A stretch of DNA of 64,000 nucleotides from Mycobacterium sp. SVM_VP21 (GCA_024758765.1 CP101406.1:4774001-4838000), one strand, 5' to 3'. Counted from the stretch's first letter, positions 1 through 10,129 are shown. Numbers and translations are program-made. Notes: a model not told the origin generated them from the sequence alone.

Positions 1-192
1 GCTGAACCAGATCGACGCCTTGATCGCCTGCTGAATCGCTGCGCCGCCGCGCACCGGCGCCGGCGAAGTACTGGCGATGCGGCCATGAAAATGTTGACCC
101 TCCGAAATGCCAGATCGGCAGCGTTCCAGTCAACACTTGAGGCTGAGGCGCAGACCGCCAGCTTTTTGCCAATTAGATGGTAAATTGGTGCC
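1..192. other. window edge, no supported gene
   Basis: I see no convincing complete gene here. A short plus-strand frame ends at base 34 and could be the last codons of a gene outside the window. The last ~20 bases carry the leader of the antitoxin gene that follows. Confidence 0.4.
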
Positions 193-438
193 ATGAATGT
201 GTCGGTGGACCGACTGGGAAGGTTGGTCATCCCGAAAGCACTGCGCATGGCGCTCGGCATCACCCCCGACACACCACTCGAACTGATCCCGGACGGGACC
301 GGTCTGCGGATCGAGCCGGTCCAGCAGAGTGCCCGCTCGATCGAGACCCGCGACGGACTCCCGCTCCTCGGCCCGGTAGAGGGTGCGGTACTCACCGACG
401 CCGATGTGCGCCGGCTTCGCGATGACGTCCAGCGCTGA
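193..438 (+). CDS. AbrB/MazE-type antitoxin (VapB-like)
   Basis: 81-residue protein whose N-terminal half (residues 3-45) reads as a swapped-hairpin AbrB/SpoVT DNA-binding domain, with the hallmark D-x-x-GRLVIPKALR near residues 6-17. Such proteins bind and neutralise a partner toxin and repress their own operon. The acidic, Arg-rich C-terminal tail is the part that normally wraps around the toxin. Its 3' end overlaps the next gene, a PIN-domain toxin, by 17 bases, the usual antitoxin-first layout with coupled translation. The family call is from visible motif and context; the exact VapB subfamily is not assigned. Confidence 0.85.
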   Translation: MNVSVDRLGRLVIPKALRMALGITPDTPLELIPDGTGLRIEPVQQSARSIETRDGLPLLGPVEGAVLTDADVRRLRDDVQR

Positions 439-844
439 CCTGTGGGCGTGCGACACCAGCGTTGCCGTCGCGGCTCTTGATTCGACCCACGAAGCACACT
501 CCGCCTGCCGCCGAGCTCTGCTGCAACATCGCCCTGCGCTCGCGGGCCACGCGGCGTTCGAGACGTTCTCGGTGCTCACCCGCCTCCCTGTCCCGCTGCG
601 CCTGAACGCAACCCAAGCAGCCGAGGTACTGGCGACCGCCTTCCCGGTCGAGTGTTGGCTCGACACCCCTGCGACCGGTGGCCTTTTCCGGCGGCTCGCC
701 GGGCTCGGCATCGTCGGCGGGTCGGTCTACGACGCCCTTGTCGGTCAGGCCGCCCAGACGAACCGGCGCATGCTGCTCACCCGGGATCGTCGGGCGGAGC
801 GCACCTATCGCTCACTCGGGGTGCACTACCAGTTCGTCGACTGA
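422..844 (+). CDS. PIN-domain ribonuclease toxin (VapC-like)
   Basis: 140-residue PIN-domain protein, expected to be a Mg2+-dependent RNase whose activity is blocked by the upstream AbrB-type antitoxin. Acidic active-site positions are visible in the normal order: Asp in WACDTS near residue 10, Glu in AFETF near residue 40, Asp in VYDALV and Asp in LTRDRRAE near the C-terminus. An open frame runs further upstream, but the ATG at 422 gives the usual length for the family and the typical short overlap with the antitoxin stop. RNA target unknown. Confidence 0.85.
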   Translation: MTSSADLWACDTSVAVAALDSTHEAHSACRRALLQHRPALAGHAAFETFSVLTRLPVPLRLNATQAAEVLATAFPVECWLDTPATGGLFRRLAGLGIVGGSVYDALVGQAAQTNRRMLLTRDRRAERTYRSLGVHYQFVD

Positions 845-896
845 CCACCGCAGCGCGCCTGACGGAGTGTCGGACGCCTTCGGCAGACTGCGGAGC

Positions 897-2186
897 ATGA
901 GCCGACGCAATCGAGAGAAGCGGGCCGCCAAACACAAGAACCGGCGCCGGGCCACCCAAGGGCGCCCCGGCTTCGATCCGGGGCCGGACCGCGCCGCACT
1001 CCTCGAAGACCTCGTGATGGCATTGAGCGCGGCCGCGTCCTGTCACGCCGACGACATGCCGCGATGTGCCACCGAACTGCTCGCCGAGTACCGGGCGCTC
1101 GGGCATGAGCTCGACGTTGCGGCTGACCTGGCCGTGAATGAGGCCCTTGCCGCGGCATGGGAGCACGGCTGGCAACCGTCCGACGTGCACGAAATCGCTT
1201 CTCGCCGCCTGAAGCCGGCCGAGGTTCGTTACCTCGATGAGGCCATCGTCTTGGAGTCCCGGCGGTATGCGCCGGCGACCGTGCACCCCGAGTGGCGTGC
1301 CGAGATCGCTCGGACCGCCGCCGGCGTCGGTGCAAGTGCACCATCGCCGCAGATGTGGAGGTGGGCAACGTCAACGGGCGCCGGCCACCACGAAACCTTG
1401 ACCGTCGTCCTCAAACTTCTGAATCTTCTCGGTCGGATCCCCGCGCTGCAGGCGCTCCTGCCGCTGCCCGGCACATACCGGCATACCGCGACGGCGGTTA
1501 GCGATGCGGGCGGGAAGGCTCTGGGCAAGGTGCGCGCGTTGTTGGCCAAAGCCGAAGCCACTGAGTTCCCCGACGAGGCGGAGGCGCTGTCGGCCAAGGC
1601 CCAAGAACTGATGAGCAGGTACTCGCTGAACGAAGCGCTGGCCCAGCATGACCGTGGCAGCCCGGCCGCCGCGTCCGCGCGACGGATCTGGATCGACAAC
1701 CCGTACGCGACAGCCAAGGCGGCATTGGTGCAGGTGGTGTGCGGGTCCAACCGTTGTCGCGCGGTGTGGGCAGAGGGCCTGGGATTCGTCACGGTGATCG
1801 GCTGTGAAACCGACCTCAACCTGGTCGAGCTGCTCACCGCCTCGCTGCTCGTGCAAGCCAGCCGAGCGATGCTCAGCGCCGGACGCGGCGGCGGAGCGCA
1901 AGCTCGGTCCCGGTCCTTTCGCCAGTCGTTTCTCGTCGCCTATGCCCAGCGCATCGGTGAACGCCTCGACAGCGCGAGTGCATCGGCCACCGCAGAGGTC
2001 AAGCGCGACGGCCGACTGCTCCCCGTGTTGGCGGCCAACAATCGGGCCGCTGAAGAACTCACCCAACGGCTCTTCCCGGCGACGGTGCCCCGCTCGGTGG
2101 CGGTCTCCAACGGCGCCGGATGGGGCGCCGGCCGCGCGGCGGCGAACCTGGCAGTGCTCGATGCCCGCGATTCGATAGCGGGCTGA
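897..2186 (+). CDS. DUF2786 domain-containing protein
   Basis: 429-residue protein of unknown function. The N-terminus is very basic (SRRNREKRAAKHKNRRR), suggesting nucleic-acid contact. A DUF2786 segment lies near residues 205-245, recognisable by KVRALLAKAEATEFPDEAEAL followed by KAQELMSRYS. The C-terminal third (AKAALVQVVCGSNRC, then FRQSFLVAYAQRIGERL) matches the usual architecture of actinobacterial DUF2786 proteins. The ATG at 897 follows the toxin stop by 52 bases; the same frame is open further upstream, but there it overlaps vapC and looks artefactual. Nothing here indicates a biochemical role. Confidence 0.75.
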   Translation: MSRRNREKRAAKHKNRRRATQGRPGFDPGPDRAALLEDLVMALSAAASCHADDMPRCATELLAEYRALGHELDVAADLAVNEALAAAWEHGWQPSDVHEIASRRLKPAEVRYLDEAIVLESRRYAPATVHPEWRAEIARTAAGVGASAPSPQMWRWATSTGAGHHETLTVVLKLLNLLGRIPALQALLPLPGTYRHTATAVSDAGGKALGKVRALLAKAEATEFPDEAEALSAKAQELMSRYSLNEALAQHDRGSPAAASARRIWIDNPYATAKAALVQVVCGSNRCRAVWAEGLGFVTVIGCETDLNLVELLTASLLVQASRAMLSAGRGGGAQARSRSFRQSFLVAYAQRIGERLDSASASATAEVKRDGRLLPVLAANNRAAEELTQRLFPATVPRSVAVSNGAGWGAGRAAANLAVLDARDSIAG

Positions 2187-2209
2187 TCACCGGCGTTTGA
2201 CCAGGCGCC

Positions 2210-2594
2210 GGAGCGGCAATTCCAGGTGTTCGGGCGGCTACAGCGGGCCGCAAGCCATCAGTTCGCTGAATCAGTCATTCGGCCGGTCGCACTCGACTAT
2301 GACCAGCGCCAGGACTTCCCGTGGCCGGTGCTCGAAGAGGCTGCCGCGCAGGGCTTCTACAGCCCGCTTCCAGCGGATGGCGGTCGCGCAGGCGCTGGGC
2401 GCCGCGGTCGGCACCCCGCCGCTGCACGTCGAGATCGAGCCGTCCGGCGGACCGCTCAACCGGATGTTCGGTCGCGGCACCCCGCTGCGTACCAGGGCCG
2501 CCGCCGGCGCACTGGCGATGCAGGATCGCATCCCCGCACCGGTGCTGCGGGCTGCGATGAAAGTTCTGCGCCGCCGAGATGACCGGCCAGGCCG
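2210..2594 (+). pseudogene. decayed gene remnants, including an acyl-CoA dehydrogenase N-terminus
   Basis: This stretch between the DUF2786 gene and the convergent PAP2 gene has no intact gene. Around 2226-2350 one frame reads like the helical N-terminus of an acyl-CoA dehydrogenase (ESVIRPVALDYD, then DFPWPVLEEAA). From about 2370 a different frame carries protein-like sequence (PPLHVEIEPSGG, then DRIPAPVLRAAMKVLRRR) resembling the C-terminal tail of an unrelated protein I cannot name. The abrupt frame change and missing middle suggest a deletion fusing two dead genes. Confidence 0.5.
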
Positions 2595-4139
2595 CTACCT
2601 CGAGCCCGAGGGCATAGGCCGAAACACCTGTAATACGCGGTAGCACGCAGTGAATTCGGCTTCCGCGCACGGGGTATCGACTTCTCCGTCGTGGGCGATC
2701 GGCACCGTTCCGTCGACGGCGGTGAACTGGAACTGCGGAACCCGCAACTCGTGGTAGAGCCGACTGCGCTGCAGCCGTCCGGTCAGCAGTGCCGCCAGGA
2801 CTCGCAGCGTGGACCACGGCCGTCCGGTCTCCAGGATCCGCACATCCAGAAGCCCGTCGTCCATCCGGTGCCGTACGGCCGGCGCGAAGCCGTCGGGCTG
2901 ATACGCCGAGTTGCCGAGGAAGAACAGCGACGTCTGCAGGGTCTTGTTGTCGTAAGAGATGCGCACCGGCCGTTCACGACGCAGCGTCATCAGCATGGCG
3001 TAAGCGCTGGCCACGGGCTTGCCGAGCTTTCCCTGCAACCGTTCCCGGCGTCGCACGAACGTCGGGTAGGCGCCGATGCTTGCCGTATTGATCACGGTTG
3101 TGTCGTCGTTGAACCGCACCACATCCACCCGCGACAAGCTGCCGTCGGCGATGGCCCGGATGGTCTTTGCGGTGGTGTCGCAGCCGATGTCCTTGGCGAA
3201 ATGGTTCAACGTACCGCCGGGAAAGACCGCCAGCGGCAGGTCGTGTTCCACCGCCACGTGCGCGGCTGTCGCGACCGAGCCGTCGCCGCCGGCGATGGCG
3301 AGCACCTCGGCGGAACCGGCGGCGCGGCGCAAGGATTCGGCCAGGTCGTCGTCGCGGCTGATCTCGACGACGGTGACGGCCGGCAGGGCTTGGCGCACCT
3401 GCGCGGCGACCTCGGCGGCGCGCCCGTCGCCGGACTTGGGATTGACCACCAACGCCACGCCGGCGCCGTCGGGACGTGCGGGGGAGGGGACTCGCAGAGC
3501 CGCCGTGTGCACAGTGGGCGGCGAGGTTATCGGCGGCACCAGCTTTGCTCCGACTACCGCGATCGACGCACCGATGCCCAGCCCGGCCAGTACGTCCCCG
3601 GGATAGTGGACGCCGGTGGCGACCCGGGACAGGCCGACCAGGCCGGCCAGCCCCGCGGCGGGCAGGCCCAGCAGGGGGTTCTCCAGGCCGACCCCGGCGG
3701 CGAACGCCGCCGCGCTCGCGGAGTGGCCGGACGGCAGCGAGTTCGACAGCGGTAGCCGGCGGGCGCGGCGCAGCAGGGGCACCAGCGCGATGTTGGGACG
3801 CGCGCGAGGCCGAATCCGTTTGATCACAAGGTTGGTCACCAAGCTGGTCAGTGCCAGGCTAGCCACTCCGCGCGCGGCGCCCCGCTGGGCCGCCGGGCCG
3901 CCCGCCGCTGCCATGGCGGCGGCGAGGGCCAGCCACAGTTTGGAGTGGTCGGCGGCGCGGGTCAGCACCGGCATGGTGGTGTCGAGCAGTCGGCTGGGCG
4001 AGTGTGCGATCGCCTCGAACACCTCCGCGTCGAGTTCGCCGAGGCCTTCGGTGACCTGGCGCAGCCCGGAACGGCGGCGCAGCAGGGACGCCATCGGTAG
4101 TTGACCCACGGCAGTGATTCCTCCGTCCACCGGCGCCAC
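2595..4139 (-). CDS. bifunctional PAP2 phosphatase / diacylglycerol kinase-family protein
   Basis: 514-residue fusion. The N-terminal ~225 residues form a PAP2 (type 2 phosphatidic acid phosphatase) membrane domain with the phosphatase signature: K-x6-RP region near IKRIRPRARP, PSGHSAS, and SRVATGVHYPGDV with the catalytic His. The C-terminal ~285 residues are a diacylglycerol/lipid kinase catalytic domain with VVNPKSGDG and the nucleotide-binding IAGGDGSVATAA. Such fusions occur in mycobacteria and are presumed to act on membrane lipids or polyprenol phosphates; the substrate is unknown. An internal ATG (codon 17, MASLLRR) is a possible alternative start. It is divergent from pfaD, leaving ~150 bp for both promoters. 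Confidence 0.88.
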   Translation of the reverse strand: MAPVDGGITAVGQLPMASLLRRRSGLRQVTEGLGELDAEVFEAIAHSPSRLLDTTMPVLTRAADHSKLWLALAAAMAAAGGPAAQRGAARGVASLALTSLVTNLVIKRIRPRARPNIALVPLLRRARRLPLSNSLPSGHSASAAAFAAGVGLENPLLGLPAAGLAGLVGLSRVATGVHYPGDVLAGLGIGASIAVVGAKLVPPITSPPTVHTAALRVPSPARPDGAGVALVVNPKSGDGRAAEVAAQVRQALPAVTVVEISRDDDLAESLRRAAGSAEVLAIAGGDGSVATAAHVAVEHDLPLAVFPGGTLNHFAKDIGCDTTAKTIRAIADGSLSRVDVVRFNDDTTVINTASIGAYPTFVRRRERLQGKLGKPVASAYAMLMTLRRERPVRISYDNKTLQTSLFFLGNSAYQPDGFAPAVRHRMDDGLLDVRILETGRPWSTLRVLAALLTGRLQRSRLYHELRVPQFQFTAVDGTVPIAHDGEVDTPCAEAEFTACYRVLQVFRPMPSGSR

Positions 4140-4292
4140 CGCCGGCGCCGAATGGCAGCCCTATACCCGTTTGACGGTGGGGAGACTCCCCGCCGCCGCC
4201 GTCCATGAGAAACTCTCATCGTTTTCTCCGGTTCGTGCGCAGGGCCCCTCGGCGCGAGCGCTCACAGCACCGGTGATCGAGAGGAACCGACT

Positions 4293-5945
4293 GTGAACGA
4301 GCGACCTGGCGCAGTACTGGAGCAGCAGACCGGCGCGGGCGCCGGCCCGGGTCTGGGGTGGCGTCCCACCACCGCACCGGCCGCGTTCGCCCCGGACGAC
4401 ATCGCCGACGCCATCGGCTACGTACGCCACCCCGTTCATGTGGTGCGTGAAACCGCCACCGGAATGCTGGGCCTGGCTACGGGCGGCGAGGTGGTCGGCG
4501 TCGGTGAATCGGAATTGACCCTGATAGGAACACTGCCCGCCATCTACCCCGAGTGGCTGGGAGATCGTGAATTCTGCGAGGCGCACGGCGTCCGCTTCCC
4601 TTATGTCACCGGAGCGATGGCCAACGGCATCGCGACGCCGGCGTTGGTCATCGCGATGGCCGAGGCCGGAATGATGGGCTTCTTCGGTGCGGGCGGGCTG
4701 TCCTACGAGGCCGTAGAGCGGGGGCTGGACGAGATTCAGACCGCGTTGGCCGGCCGGCCCGGGCTCGCCTGGGGAGCCAACCTGATCCACTCGCCCAATG
4801 AAGTCTCCCTCGAGACCCGCGTCGCCGAGCTGTTCATCGCGCGCGGCGTTCCCGTCGTCGAGGCTTCGGCATTCATGAAACTGACGCCCGCGGTCGTGCA
4901 CTACGCACTGTCGGGACTCGATACCGATCCGGCCGGCAACATCGTGCGCAGGAACCACGTGATGGCCAAGGTGTCGCGGCCTGAGGTGGCGCGCATGTTC
5001 ATGGAGCCGGCGCCCGCGGCGTTGGTGTCCGCCTTGGTGGCGGCCGGAAAGCTGACCGAGCGCGAAGCCGACCTGTCCCGGTATGTACCGGTGGCCGAGG
5101 ACATCACCGTCGAATCCGACAGCGGCGGGCACACCGATAACCGACCGTTGCCTGCACTTTTCTCCGAAATCGTCATGCTGCGCGATTCGCTGGCCCAGCA
5201 GCACCAGCTGAATTGCCGGGTGCGGGTGGGTGCGGCGGGCGGCCTCGGTGCACCGCAAGCGGTCGCCGGCGCCTTCGCGATGGGCGCGGCCTACGTGCTG
5301 ACCGGGACCGTCAACCAGGCCTGCGTGGAGTCGGGGCTTTCAGCGCCCGGGCGTGCCATGCTCGCCAAGGCCGGCATCGCGGACGTGATGATGGCCCCCG
5401 CTTCCGACATGTTCGAAATGGGCGTCAACCTGCAGGTACTCAAACGGGGAACCATGTTCGCCCCGCGTGGCAAGAAGCTCTACGAGTGGTACGCGGGCAA
5501 CCCCGACCTGGCCAGCGTGGTCGCCAAGCACGGCCCCGAGCTGGAGAAGATCCTGGGCACCACCGTCGCCGAGGTATGGGCAGACACCCAGCGGTACTGG
5601 CAACAGCGTGACCCGGCGGTGCTCGAGCTCGCTTCGAGGGATCCGAAGTACCAGATGGCGCTGGTGTTCCGCTGGTATCTGGGGCAGTCGAGCCGGTGGG
5701 CCATCAGCGGCATCCCCGAGCGAGTGCTGGATTACCAGATCTGGTGCGGTCCGGCCATGGGTGCCTTCAACAGCTGGGTGGCAGGCAGCCACCTGGAGGC
5801 GTGCGAAAACCGCCAGGCGGTCCAGGTGGCGCTTAACTTGCTAGAAGGTGCCGCCCACGTGACCCGCGCCAGTGCGGCCCGCTCCTGCGGGGTGCCCGTG
5901 CCGGCCAAAGCGTTCGCCTACAGCCCGCGGCCGCTGGCTGTCTGA
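4293..5945 (+). CDS. pfaD: PfaD-type trans-acting enoyl reductase of PUFA/polyketide synthesis
   Basis: 550-residue FMN-dependent TIM-barrel protein of the PfaD family, related to nitronate monooxygenase/2-nitropropane dioxygenase. In marine bacteria PfaD supplies the enoyl-reductase step to the Pfa polyunsaturated fatty acid synthase. Visible features: VTGAMANGIATPALVIAMA and FFGAGGLSYEAVERGL near the N-terminus, GANLIHSPNE, the flavin-phosphate-binding VGAAGGLGAPQAV and GAAYVLTGTVNQA segments, and the long C-terminal region typical of PfaD (DYQIWCGPAMGAFN). Start is GTG at 4293 with a GAGAGGA ribosome-binding site. It lies 259 bp upstream of a pfaA-like synthase on the same strand, which supports the assignment. 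The product is not known. Confidence 0.88.
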   Translation: MNERPGAVLEQQTGAGAGPGLGWRPTTAPAAFAPDDIADAIGYVRHPVHVVRETATGMLGLATGGEVVGVGESELTLIGTLPAIYPEWLGDREFCEAHGVRFPYVTGAMANGIATPALVIAMAEAGMMGFFGAGGLSYEAVERGLDEIQTALAGRPGLAWGANLIHSPNEVSLETRVAELFIARGVPVVEASAFMKLTPAVVHYALSGLDTDPAGNIVRRNHVMAKVSRPEVARMFMEPAPAALVSALVAAGKLTEREADLSRYVPVAEDITVESDSGGHTDNRPLPALFSEIVMLRDSLAQQHQLNCRVRVGAAGGLGAPQAVAGAFAMGAAYVLTGTVNQACVESGLSAPGRAMLAKAGIADVMMAPASDMFEMGVNLQVLKRGTMFAPRGKKLYEWYAGNPDLASVVAKHGPELEKILGTTVAEVWADTQRYWQQRDPAVLELASRDPKYQMALVFRWYLGQSSRWAISGIPERVLDYQIWCGPAMGAFNSWVAGSHLEACENRQAVQVALNLLEGAAHVTRASAARSCGVPVPAKAFAYSPRPLAV

Positions 5946-6204
5946 CGCGGCCGTCGAATGCACCGACTAAGCGTGTTCTAGCTGTTCAGCGGTTCACTGG
6001 CGTGACATTTTGGCGGACGACTGTAATGTATGCGGGGTTCTGGGCCGGGCATCTTCGATGTGTGATGGCGGCAACACTCTGATATGGTCCCGGCAGCGTC
6101 TGGCCATCGAGATGATCAGCGGACCCCCAGCTGCGACTAAACGTCTCTGATGGCAAAACTTAGGCATTCGATGCTTTTCGTCAAGGCGGCTCTTAAGGAG
6201 ACCT

Positions 6205-9200
6205 GTGGTAGCCAAACATCCACCTGTCGCAGTGGTCGGCGTCAGCGCGCTGTTTCCCGGGTCTGAAGAAGCCGAGCGATTCTGGCGCAACATCGTCGAG
6301 GGTGCGGACCTGTTCTCCGACGTGCCGGAGTCGCACTGGCGGATCGACGACTATTACGACGCAGATCCTCGCACGCCTGACAAGGTATACGCCCGTCGCG
6401 GCGGATTCTTGCCCGACATCGACTTCTCGCCGATGGATTTCGGCATTCCGCCGAACGTGGTGCCTGCGACCGACACCGCCCAGTTGCTGGCGCTGCGGGT
6501 CGCACAGCAAGTGCTGGAGGACTACGCCGGCGGCGACATCTCCGGCATCGACCGCGAACGTGTCAGCGTGGTGCTGGGTTCGTCCGGCGGCACCGAGATG
6601 TCCGGCTACATGAGCGGTCGCCTGCACCGGCCGATCTGGGAACGCGGTCTGCGCGCGGCCGGCCTCTCCGACAACGAACTGACCGCATTCAGCGAGAGCG
6701 TGGCGTCGGGCTACACCCCGTGGCAGGAGAACACGTTCCCGGGTCTGCTGGGCAACGTCATCGCCGGACGCATCGCCAACCGCTTTGATCTCGGCGGAAC
6801 GAACTGCGTCGTCGACGCCGCGTGCGCCAGTTCGCTGGCCGCGATCGAGATCGCGCTGCACGAGCTGTACCTGCGCGAGGCCGACATGGTGATCGCCGGC
6901 GGCGTCGACGCCTTCAACGACATCTTCATGTTCATGTGCTTCGCCAAGGTCACCGCGCTCTCGCGCACCGGTGACTGCCGTCCGTTCTCCGACCAGTCGG
7001 ACGGCACCATGCTGGGCGAGGGGCTGTCGATGCTGGCGCTCAAGCGCCTCGACGACGCGGAGCGCGACGGCGACCGGATCTACGCGGTGATCCGCGGCAT
7101 CGGCACGTCCTCGGATGGTCGGGCCAAGAGCATCTACGCCCCCAGTCCGGATGGTCAGGCGAAGGCCCTGCGCCGCGCGTACGAGGCCGCCGGCTACGGA
7201 CCGGAGACGGTCGGCCTCGTCGAAGCCCACGGGACCGGCACCAAGGCCGGCGACGTGGCCGAGTTCACCGCCCTGCGCCGGGTGTTCGACGAATCGGGCC
7301 GAGCGGACCGGCAATGGTGTGCCGTCGGCTCGGTCAAGTCGCAGGTCGGGCACACCAAGGGAGCTGCCGGCGCCTGCGGCCTGTTCAAGACCGTGATGGC
7401 GCTGCACCACAAAGTCCTCCCGCCGACCATCAAGATCGACCGGCCCAATCCCGGGCTCGAGATCGAATCGTCGCCGTTCTACCTGTCGACGCAGACCAAG
7501 CCCTGGATCGCCGACCAGAACGTGCCGCGGCGCGCGTCGGTCAGTGCGTTCGGCTTCGGCGGTACGAACTTCCACATCACGCTCGAGGAGTACGCCGGCG
7601 CCGGCAAGCACGCACCGCGCTACCGCTCCTGGGACTCCGAGTTGGTGGTCCTGGGCGCGGACTCCGCGGCCGCGCTGGCTGCTCAGGCCGGAGAACTGGC
7701 CGCCTCGCTGGTCGACTCGCCGGACATGCTCGGCTATCTGGCACACAGCACGCAATCGGCGTATGACGCCACCCGCCCGCACCGCCTCGCCGTCGTCGCC
7801 AACAGCGTCGAGGGCCTGCGCGCGATGCTCGGGGAGGCCGCGGCGAAGCTCCAAACCGCTGGCGGCGAAACATCGTTCAGCTCGCCCAAGGGCTACTACT
7901 ACTCCTGCCAACCGGCCGGTCCGGTCGCGCTGCTGTTTCCCGGGCAGGGCAGCCAGTACGTCGGGATGGGTGCCGACATCCCGCAACTCCACGAACCGGC
8001 TTTGGCGCCTTGGGAACTCGCGCGCGCCGGCCTGCTCAACGCAGACCGCGACCTGCACGACGTCGTCTGGCCCAAGACGGCGTTCACCGAGGAAGACCGC
8101 ACGGCCCAGGCTGCCGAGCTGACCAAGACCGAGTGGGCGCAGCCGGGCATCGGCGCCCACAGCCTCAGCCTGCTGTCCGTCGTCCGTTCGCTGGGCATCG
8201 CGCCCGTCGCCGTCGGCGGTCACAGCTTCGGGGAGGTCAGCGCCCTGTGTGCCGCGGGGGTGATCAGTGACGACGTCGCGCTGCTCATCGCCCGCGCGCG
8301 CGGTGCACTGATGGCCCAGGCCGCCGCCAGCAGCGACGGAGCGATGTGCGCGGTGACCGCCCCCGCCGAGCAGGTCAGCAGACTTCTCGGCGAGTGGGGC
8401 CTGTCGGTGATCATCGCCAACCACAACGCCCCCAACCAGGTCGTGCTCTCGGGCGACAGTGCGGCGATCGCCGATGCCGCGCAGCGATTCAGCGCAGCGG
8501 GTATGAATGCGCGGCTCCTCGACGTCGCCACCGCCTTCCACTCCGAGATCGTCAGCTCCGCGGCGGCCCCGTTCGCCTCGTACCTGGCCGGCATCCCGTT
8601 CGGGGTGCCGCAGGTGCCCGTCTACGCCAACGCAACAGCGCAGCCGTACGTCGGCAGCGCCGAGCAGATGCAGGCGACACTGGCCAACCAGATCGCGCAG
8701 CCCGTGCGGTTCGTCGAGCAGGTTCAGGCGATGTGGTCCGCCGGCGCCCGAACCTTCGTCGAGGTCGGTCCCGGCAGCGTGCTCACCAACCTCGTCGGCA
8801 AATGTCTGACCGGCCAGGACCACGTCGCGGTATCCCTGGATGCCAAGGGCAGGAACGGGATTCGATCGCTGTGGATGGGGTTGGGCCAGCTCGTGGCCGC
8901 CGGCGTTCCGATGAACTTCGAAGCCCTGTGGGCCGACTATCGCCACGGTGACGACCCGCGAACCCGTCCGGCACCCAAGCTGACGATGAAGCTCAACGGC
9001 ACCAACTTCGGCCGACCCGATATCAACGACGAGCCGGTGTCCCGGGCCGCTGAGAAATCGGACAGATTTGAGAAATCCACCCCCCGCAGTGACCACAACG
9101 GCCACGCGACCGTATCGGAGCCCCCAATGACAGCAGCTCATCCAACCGTTCCCGCGGCGAACGGGTTGCCGGCACACGTCCCGACCCACGTCCCGGTCCC

Positions 9201-10128
9201 GGTTCAGGCCGCTGCGGTTCCGATGGTGACCTCGCCGCTGATGTCCGGTCCCGGAGCCGAGATGGTGACGCACATGGTCGGTGCGCTCGGCAGCATGCAG
9301 CAGACCATCGCCCACCTGCAGGGCCTACTGCAGACCCTGGTCTCCAGCACGGGGATGACCCCGATGCCGGTCAACCAGCTGGCGTTCCCGGCCGCGACCA
9401 CAGTGGTGCCGGCCCAGCCGGTAGCCGCCTATGGTGTCGCGGCTCCTCCGGCTCCGCCGGTGGTCGCCCCGCCGCCGGCCATGCCCGCGCCGCCTACGGC
9501 TCCGGCAGCCCCGATCAGCGTTCCGCCCGCGCCGGCACTTGTACCCGCGGCGCCTGCGCCGGTGGCCGCAGCTGCGCCGGTCGTCACGATGCCGGCACCG
9601 CCTGCGCCGGCTCCGGTTGCCGCGCCGGTTGCGGTGGCCGTTGCGCCTGCGCCGGTTGCTTCGGTGGTGGTCGCTCCGGCGGCGGGTGTGGATTTGGTCG
9701 GGGACATGTTGGCGGTGGTTGCCGACAAGACTGGTTATCCGGTGGAGATGCTGGATCTGTCGATGGCGCTTGAGGCGGATCTGGGGATCGACTCGATCAA
9801 GCGGGTTGAGATTTTGTCGGCGGTGCAGGATCGGGTTCCGTCGTTGCCTGAGGTGGAGACGGCGACGATGGCGGCGTTGGTGACGCTGCAGGAGATCGTT
9901 GACTACCTGCAGTCGTTGATGGGTCCGGCGGCTGCACCTGCCGCTGCTGCGCCTGCTCCCGCGGCTGCTGCGCCTGCGCCGGTTGCTCCGGTGGCGGTCG
10001 CTCCGGCGGCGGCGGGCGTGGATTTGGTCGGGGACATGTTGGCGGTGGTTGCCGACAAGACTGGTTATCCGGTGGAGATGCTGGATCTGTCGATGGCGCT
10101 TGAGGCGGATCTGGGGATCGACTCGATC
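6205..10128 (+). CDS. pfaA: PfaA-like polyunsaturated fatty acid/polyketide synthase, 3' part missing (KS-AT-ACP-ACP)
   Basis: About 1,308 codons of a large iterative type I synthase. Domains: ketosynthase, residues ~5-460, with Cys207 in DAACASS and catalytic His in VEAHGTGT (His342) and VGHTKGAAG; acyltransferase, ~570-900, with Ser674 in GHSFGEVS; an Ala/Pro-rich linker with little predicted fold, ~1060-1155; then tandem acyl-carrier domains with phosphopantetheine serines at about 1197 and 1307 in GIDSI. KS-AT-tandem ACP is the PfaA order. The GTG start follows an AAGGAG site. Coding ends two codons after the second ACP serine: from 10129 the sequence is the end of an IS3-like element, and the open frame to 10332 is spurious. 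Expected further ACPs and a ketoreductase are absent. I think an assembly contig stops in the ACP repeat here, rather than that the gene is truly truncated. Confidence 0.85.
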
Positions 10129-10129
10129 A
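9688..10129 (+). repeat. tandem ACP repeat, identical 112-bp segments 330 bp apart
   Basis: Bases 9688-9799 and 10018-10129 are identical. Both encode the start of an acyl-carrier domain through the phosphopantetheine serine. The segments between them encode the rest of ACP1 and an Ala/Pro linker. Identity ends at 10130, where the sequence becomes IS3-like. Near-identical ACP copies are normal in PUFA synthases, where they are kept alike by gene conversion. Confidence 0.9.
10128..10129. other. probable contig join 1
   Basis: The left side ends 111-112 bases into the ACP repeat. The right side begins exactly 111 bases before the end of an IS3-like element (10129-10239). No biological join explains two repeat tails of equal length meeting here. 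Genes on either side are probably not real neighbours. Confidence 0.75.

Noticed and set aside
2691..3755. 354-codon plus-strand open frame
   Set aside because: Antisense shadow of the PAP2/diacylglycerol-kinase gene.
4161..5258. 365-codon minus-strand open frame over pfaD
   Set aside because: Antisense to well-conserved PfaD sequence, no motif of its own.
6193..9315. 1,040-codon open frame on the minus strand
   Set aside because: Antisense shadow of the KS-AT coding sequence. The plus strand shows clear ketosynthase and acyltransferase motifs, while the minus translation is Arg/Gly/His-rich with no family features.
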